Origin: Burhinus oedicnemus
Taxonomy: Eukaryota > Chordata > Aves > Charadriiformes > Burhinidae
Length of the DNA stretch: 64,000 nucleotides
Assembly (NCBI GenBank): GCA_008921705.1
Contig: VFFE01007605.1
Coordinates: 1,034,549 to 1,098,548, forward strand
Direction: 5' to 3'
Position numbers and translations under genes: made by a program. The notes beneath the pieces were generated by a model. That model was given only the letters and a program-made list of their open reading frames with translations, had not been told where the DNA came from and did no database searches. This document shows positions 60,489-64,000 of the stretch, one piece after another (position 1 is the first letter of the stretch; each line of letters opens with the position of its first letter).

Positions 60489-61060
60489 GCTAAGATAAGC
60501 GGGAGTGTTGGTCTGCTTGAGGGTAGGAAGGCTCTGCAGAGAGATCTGGACAGACTGGATCGATGGGCTGAAGCCAACTGCATGAGGTTTACCAAGGCCA
60601 AGTGCCGGGTCCTGCACTTCGGTCACAACAACCCCAGGCAACGCTACAGGCTTGGGGAGGAGTGGCTGGAAAGCTGCCTGGCAGAAAAGGATCTGGGGGC
60701 CCTGGTGGACACCCAGCTGAACATGAGCCAGCAGTGTGCCCAGGTAGGCAAGAAGGCCAATGGGATCTTGGCCTGTATCAAGAACAGTGTGGCCAGCAGG
60801 AGTAGGGAAGTGATCGTGCCCCTGTACTCAGCGCTGCTGAGGCCACAGCTTGAGTACTGTGTTCATTTTTGGGTGCCACAGTATAGGAAGGACATTGAGG
60901 TGCTGGAGTGTGTCCAGAGAAGGGCAACAAAGCTGGTGAGGGGTCTGGAGAACATGTCTTAAGAGGAGCGGCTGAAGGAATTAGGATTGTTTAGTCTGGA
61001 GAAGAGAAGGCTGAGGGGGAGACCTTATTGCTCTCTACAACTACCTGAAAGGAGGTTGTA
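60489..61060 (+). pseudogene. CR1 ORF2 remnant (reverse transcriptase C-terminal region), broken
   Basis: The frame is readable up to a stop at 60960-60962. Blocks seen are [80 protein letters not shown] and [19 protein letters not shown]. These belong to the part of CR1 ORF2 downstream of the polymerase active site. The frame is broken by TAA at 60960-60962, and an extra G in the G-run near 61015-61019 shifts the reading frame relative to the copy at 31453-32313. The open frame extends back to an ATG at 60435, but that stretch lies outside the element. Endonuclease and catalytic residues are absent, so the copy is inactive. Confidence 0.93.
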
Positions 61061-61362
61061 GTGAGATGGGCGCTGGTCTCTTCTCCCAAGTAATTAGTGA
61101 TAGGAAAAGAGTAAACAGGTTCAAGTTACGCCAGGGGAGGTTTAGGCTGAACATTAGGAAAAAATTTTTTCACTGAAAGAGTTATCAAACATTGGAGCAG
61201 GCTGCCCAGGGAGGTGGTTGAGTCACCATCCCTAGATGTGTTTAAAAGTCATGTAGATGTGGTGATTAGAGACATGGTTTAGTGGCAGACCTGGTAGAGT
61301 AGGGTCAATGGTTGGACTGGATGATCTTAAAGGTCTTTTCCAACCTAAGCGATTCTATGATA
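60489..61362 (+). mobile_element. CR1 LINE, 5'-truncated, ORF2 3' part plus 3' UTR
   Basis: About 0.87 kb on the + strand, the counterpart of the minus-strand copy at 31453-32313. It starts at nearly the same place in the element, just after the reverse-transcriptase palm motif, and runs through the ORF2 C-terminal region and the 3' UTR. It ends at TTCCAACCTAAGCGATTCTATGA. The two copies look like the same CR1 subfamily. This copy keeps the ~32 bp that the other has lost near 32031, but has its own stop codon and frameshift. No target-site duplication is apparent. Confidence 0.96.
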
Positions 61363-61928
61363 GCATGGAGATGATGTGGTTGTGAAGCGCAGTATGGTTT
61401 GGGGATTTACTGTGGCTTGGTGGTCCTTTTAATTATTTGAAAAATCCAAACTGATCTTTACTGAATTCTGAGGCTGTTGAAAAATTTAGAAGGGGGAAAA
61501 TACCATTTTTTGTTGTTTTGTGTAAGTTCTTAGTTTAATTCTACAGACCCATATTTAGTTTCTATAAAACCCTGTTGGATGCGTAGGTATTTCTGCTCTT
61601 GGGGAAGGATTCTTTAAATGTTTTCAAAAACCTACAATGAGTGGAAATGTTGGGGTTTGGTTTTGCTTTCGGACTGGGCTTCATTGCGCAGTGTTCCCTA
61701 AATCCCTCAAAGCCCCGTCCCGTAATACAAACTGGCTGGCATTATGGAGCTGTGGATGCAGTAAATGCTGAAACGCTGATTATGAAAGTTGATTAATAAT
61801 TGGATGTCACCAACCCCATTATTGGAGGAATGAGTCAAATATGCTAGAAAAAAATTCATCTTTGGGGAGAAAAATACCGACTGAAGCAGTGGTTTGAAAA
61901 GGTTATGATCCTGTAGACTGCTACCAGC

Positions 61929-62147
61929 ATGCAGGACTTTTCCAGGATACAGATGGACATACCTGAAGACATTGTGAATTCAGCTAATGAAATCCAGACC
62001 AGCTTACTGCTGTTCATTGTGGCTTTGTGGATCACGGTTTGGAGGGTGGTAGCCCAGAGAGGGAAAAGGGAATACAGATTATTATTTAATTTTTTTTCCC
62101 TACTTTCAGTGTTAATTTCCACCTGTTACACTTTTATATGTGGTTAA
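61929..62147 (+). CDS. Candidate microprotein with two hydrophobic segments (unproven)
   Basis: A 72-codon frame starts at ATG 61929 with A at -3, a favourable though not full Kozak context. The translation has a layout unlike most chance frames here: an acidic/polar N-terminus (residues 1-24), a hydrophobic segment of about 17 residues (about 25-41), a basic stretch QRGKREYR (about 44-51), then a second hydrophobic segment to the stop. This would suit a small membrane protein, with the basic stretch cytosolic by the positive-inside rule. I do not recognise it as any named small membrane protein. The second segment could be intronic read-through: a pyrimidine-rich run ending CTTTCAG lies at about 62090-62109, a possible splice acceptor. 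No promoter, partner gene or conservation can be shown from one sequence, so it may be chance. Confidence 0.18.
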   Translation: MQDFSRIQMDIPEDIVNSANEIQTSLLLFIVALWITVWRVVAQRGKREYRLLFNFFSLLSVLISTCYTFICG

Positions 62148-63239
62148 CTACCCTTTCTAAGACTTCGTTTATCTCCATTTCAGAAATAGGCAACAATATA
62201 TCTATATTCGTGCAGGACTCAAGATTTCTACTTGAAGTACTCTTAGATATTCAGGTGAAATTACATCCAGTATATCAATAGTTTAAAAGTGCATCCTGGA
62301 ATCCAGAAGGCAAAATTGAAAGCAGGATTCATCTTATTGTGTTGCGTCTTAAAACCATGTCTGATTTTAGTTAAAAACCTGGCAAGATGCGGCAATCGGC
62401 ATCATATATTAATCCATGAAAGATGAAGGCCAACCCTGCTGCCCTCCTTTGGGGAGACACCTGCCTTTCTTTGCTGTCTTTTGAGAGCAGCGTAGACTTA
62501 GAGGTAGCAAAAGTCTTTGTGCAGTACCTGAAGCATATGATTGGGAAAACAGTGTTCTATGGACAAAATGGGTCATCAAATGGTTCAACTGAACCTCAAA
62601 CTAACATATTTGGGAAGTGAAATCTTACATGTTGATTCTGTTTTCCAAATCTTTTGTCCCTTACTTTGGCACATGGACACATCATCTTGCTCGTACCCCG
62701 ACGTCTGCAGCTTCAGTCCATGCGATCCCATCGCTACGCTTGTTCCCAACACCAAACAAAAGAGAGTTGGATGCTTTGTGTGTTTCCCTTTCTTACTTCT
62801 CTGGCCTTGTTTCCTGCTTCCACCATATTTTACACCGTTTTTTCTCAAACTTGGACACTTAAAAATACAAGTGGAAACTGATGGTAGTATCCAAACTTAG
62901 TAACATATTGGATAGCTTTGCTCGGAGTAATTGCCTCTTTCTTTTCATCTTATCTCAATGTTTAAAGAACAACAATACCTCATCTCCGCTAAACCTTTGA
63001 ACCTTTCCTGGATATAGTTTGGTAAGTTAAACTGGCAATCCAGCATTTGTTTAGCTGATCTCTAAAGTGCACAGATGATAGGAATTCAAGTAACTGGAGG
63101 TAAAAAGTTGCACCTTCAGGGCTGTCAGAAATAATTTAAATTTCCTGTTTGATCTTTAAGATGCTTTTTGCTATTAAAAAAAAAATAATAATAAGCCACT
63201 GCATCTCCCACAGCTGCCTTTCTAGCCTATTGATCCTGC

Positions 63240-63254
63240 TTTTTTTTTTTTTTT
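63240..63254. repeat. Homopolymer T15
   Basis: Fifteen T residues in AT-rich sequence. An A-rich AATAATAATA stretch lies about 55 bp upstream. Confidence 0.85.
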
Positions 63255-64000
63255 AAACTTTAAAATGGGGCAAGATAATGCATTTAGCTGTTATGTCAAA
63301 AGATTTATAGACCTATTGATTTATAGACAATTGAAAGTTTGGAGCTGAAAATGGTCTAAGTACCTCTGAAAGATGCATTTGGCTGTTTGGTAACAAATTA
63401 AGCATCTGGAAGAAGCAGCTGAGTGAAGTCAGTTACTTCATTATGGCTTTTTGAGCTGTTTGCAAGACTAGTGATCCTGAAGCAGCCAAATAAAACAAAC
63501 TATTCATCAAGTAAGATGCACTGAGTAAGCAAATGAACATGGTTAAACAAATCGCGGTGGTAATTTTGGTAATTCATAAATCTAACGTGCACTTGCAGAG
63601 CTCCGCAGTGTACCTCGCATCTTGGAAAGCCATCAGCTGAGCCCCACGCTTGGAAGCAGTTCGGTGCAACGCGTTGGCCCAGGAGAAGACTTTGGTCTAA
63701 AATGAAGTTGTTACCGAAACGTTCCCCAGATGTGTGAGCAATATATCATCCCCTCTTTGCACTTGAATAAAAACAACCATTGCCACTGAATTCTGGGCCA
63801 GAGCAGGCCCAAAGCATGGTAGAAAGGGGCTATAACAGAGTTTGCCTTTGCAGCTTTTTGTGAGTGTTGGCTCGTGCCGTTTCATTAATTGTGCCTGTTC
63901 CCCGCCTTGTGCCAACCACCTCTGAGGCACAGCATGTGCCAAAGAAATGTCAGCATGCTTTCTGGTATCTCAAGTATGTTTTTATACATGCCGATATACC

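Larger units (their letters stand above)
61363..64000. other. Unique non-coding sequence at the window end
   Basis: Apart from the 72-codon frame at 61929-62147 (separate entry), no gene is recognised. Frames at 62423-62620 (+) and 62541-62900 (+) have no known domain. A T15 run lies at 63240-63254. Nothing suggests that a gene continues across the window edge. Confidence 0.5.

Overview
This window looks like bird nuclear DNA. The strongest evidence is five copies of CR1, the LINE retrotransposon that dominates bird genomes. They carry the typical ending with TTCCAACCTAA-like text followed by ATTCTATG units. Interspersed repeats are otherwise sparse: the CR1 copies total about 2.2 kb, roughly 3.4% of the window. 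That low density fits a bird better than a turtle or crocodilian, which also carry CR1. I cannot name the species, chromosome or locus. There is no bacterial, phage or CRISPR structure.

No exon of a recognisable host protein was found on either strand. Apart from CR1, the open frames are short, mostly begin at arbitrary ATG codons, and show no domain I know. The simplest reading is a very long intron or an intergenic desert. Two non-CR1 frames are recorded as weak candidates. One is a 72-codon frame at 61929-62147 with a membrane-protein-like layout. The other is a 231-codon frame at 48616-49311, the longest open frame in the window.

Layout. 1-740 is non-coding, then a short CR1 3' end lies at 741-878. 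879-31203 is mostly unique sequence with long homopolymers, a perfect 16-bp hairpin near 6.8 kb, a MIR-like SINE trace near 11.1 kb, a 20-N assembly gap at 22353-22372 behind a 24-T run, and a CpG-rich patch at 25.85-26.34 kb. 31204-40058 holds a T/G simple repeat and three CR1 copies, the largest an inverted 0.86-kb piece of ORF2 plus 3' UTR. 40059-60488 is unique sequence with compact CpG-rich patches (40.2, 42.6-42.9 and 57.2 kb), G-quadruplex motifs, homopolymers and a second MIR-like trace at 52.1 kb. 60489-61362 is the second large CR1 piece, on the + strand. The rest is unique sequence containing the 72-codon frame.

No genes can be said to work together here. Any function is more likely regulatory: the CpG patches, a palindrome with an overlapping CCAAT box, and AT-rich blocks with homeodomain-type motifs. 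All of these are inferences from sequence text alone. I did not find a previously undescribed system. The best leads are the perfect hairpin, the 72-codon frame and the CpG-rich patches.
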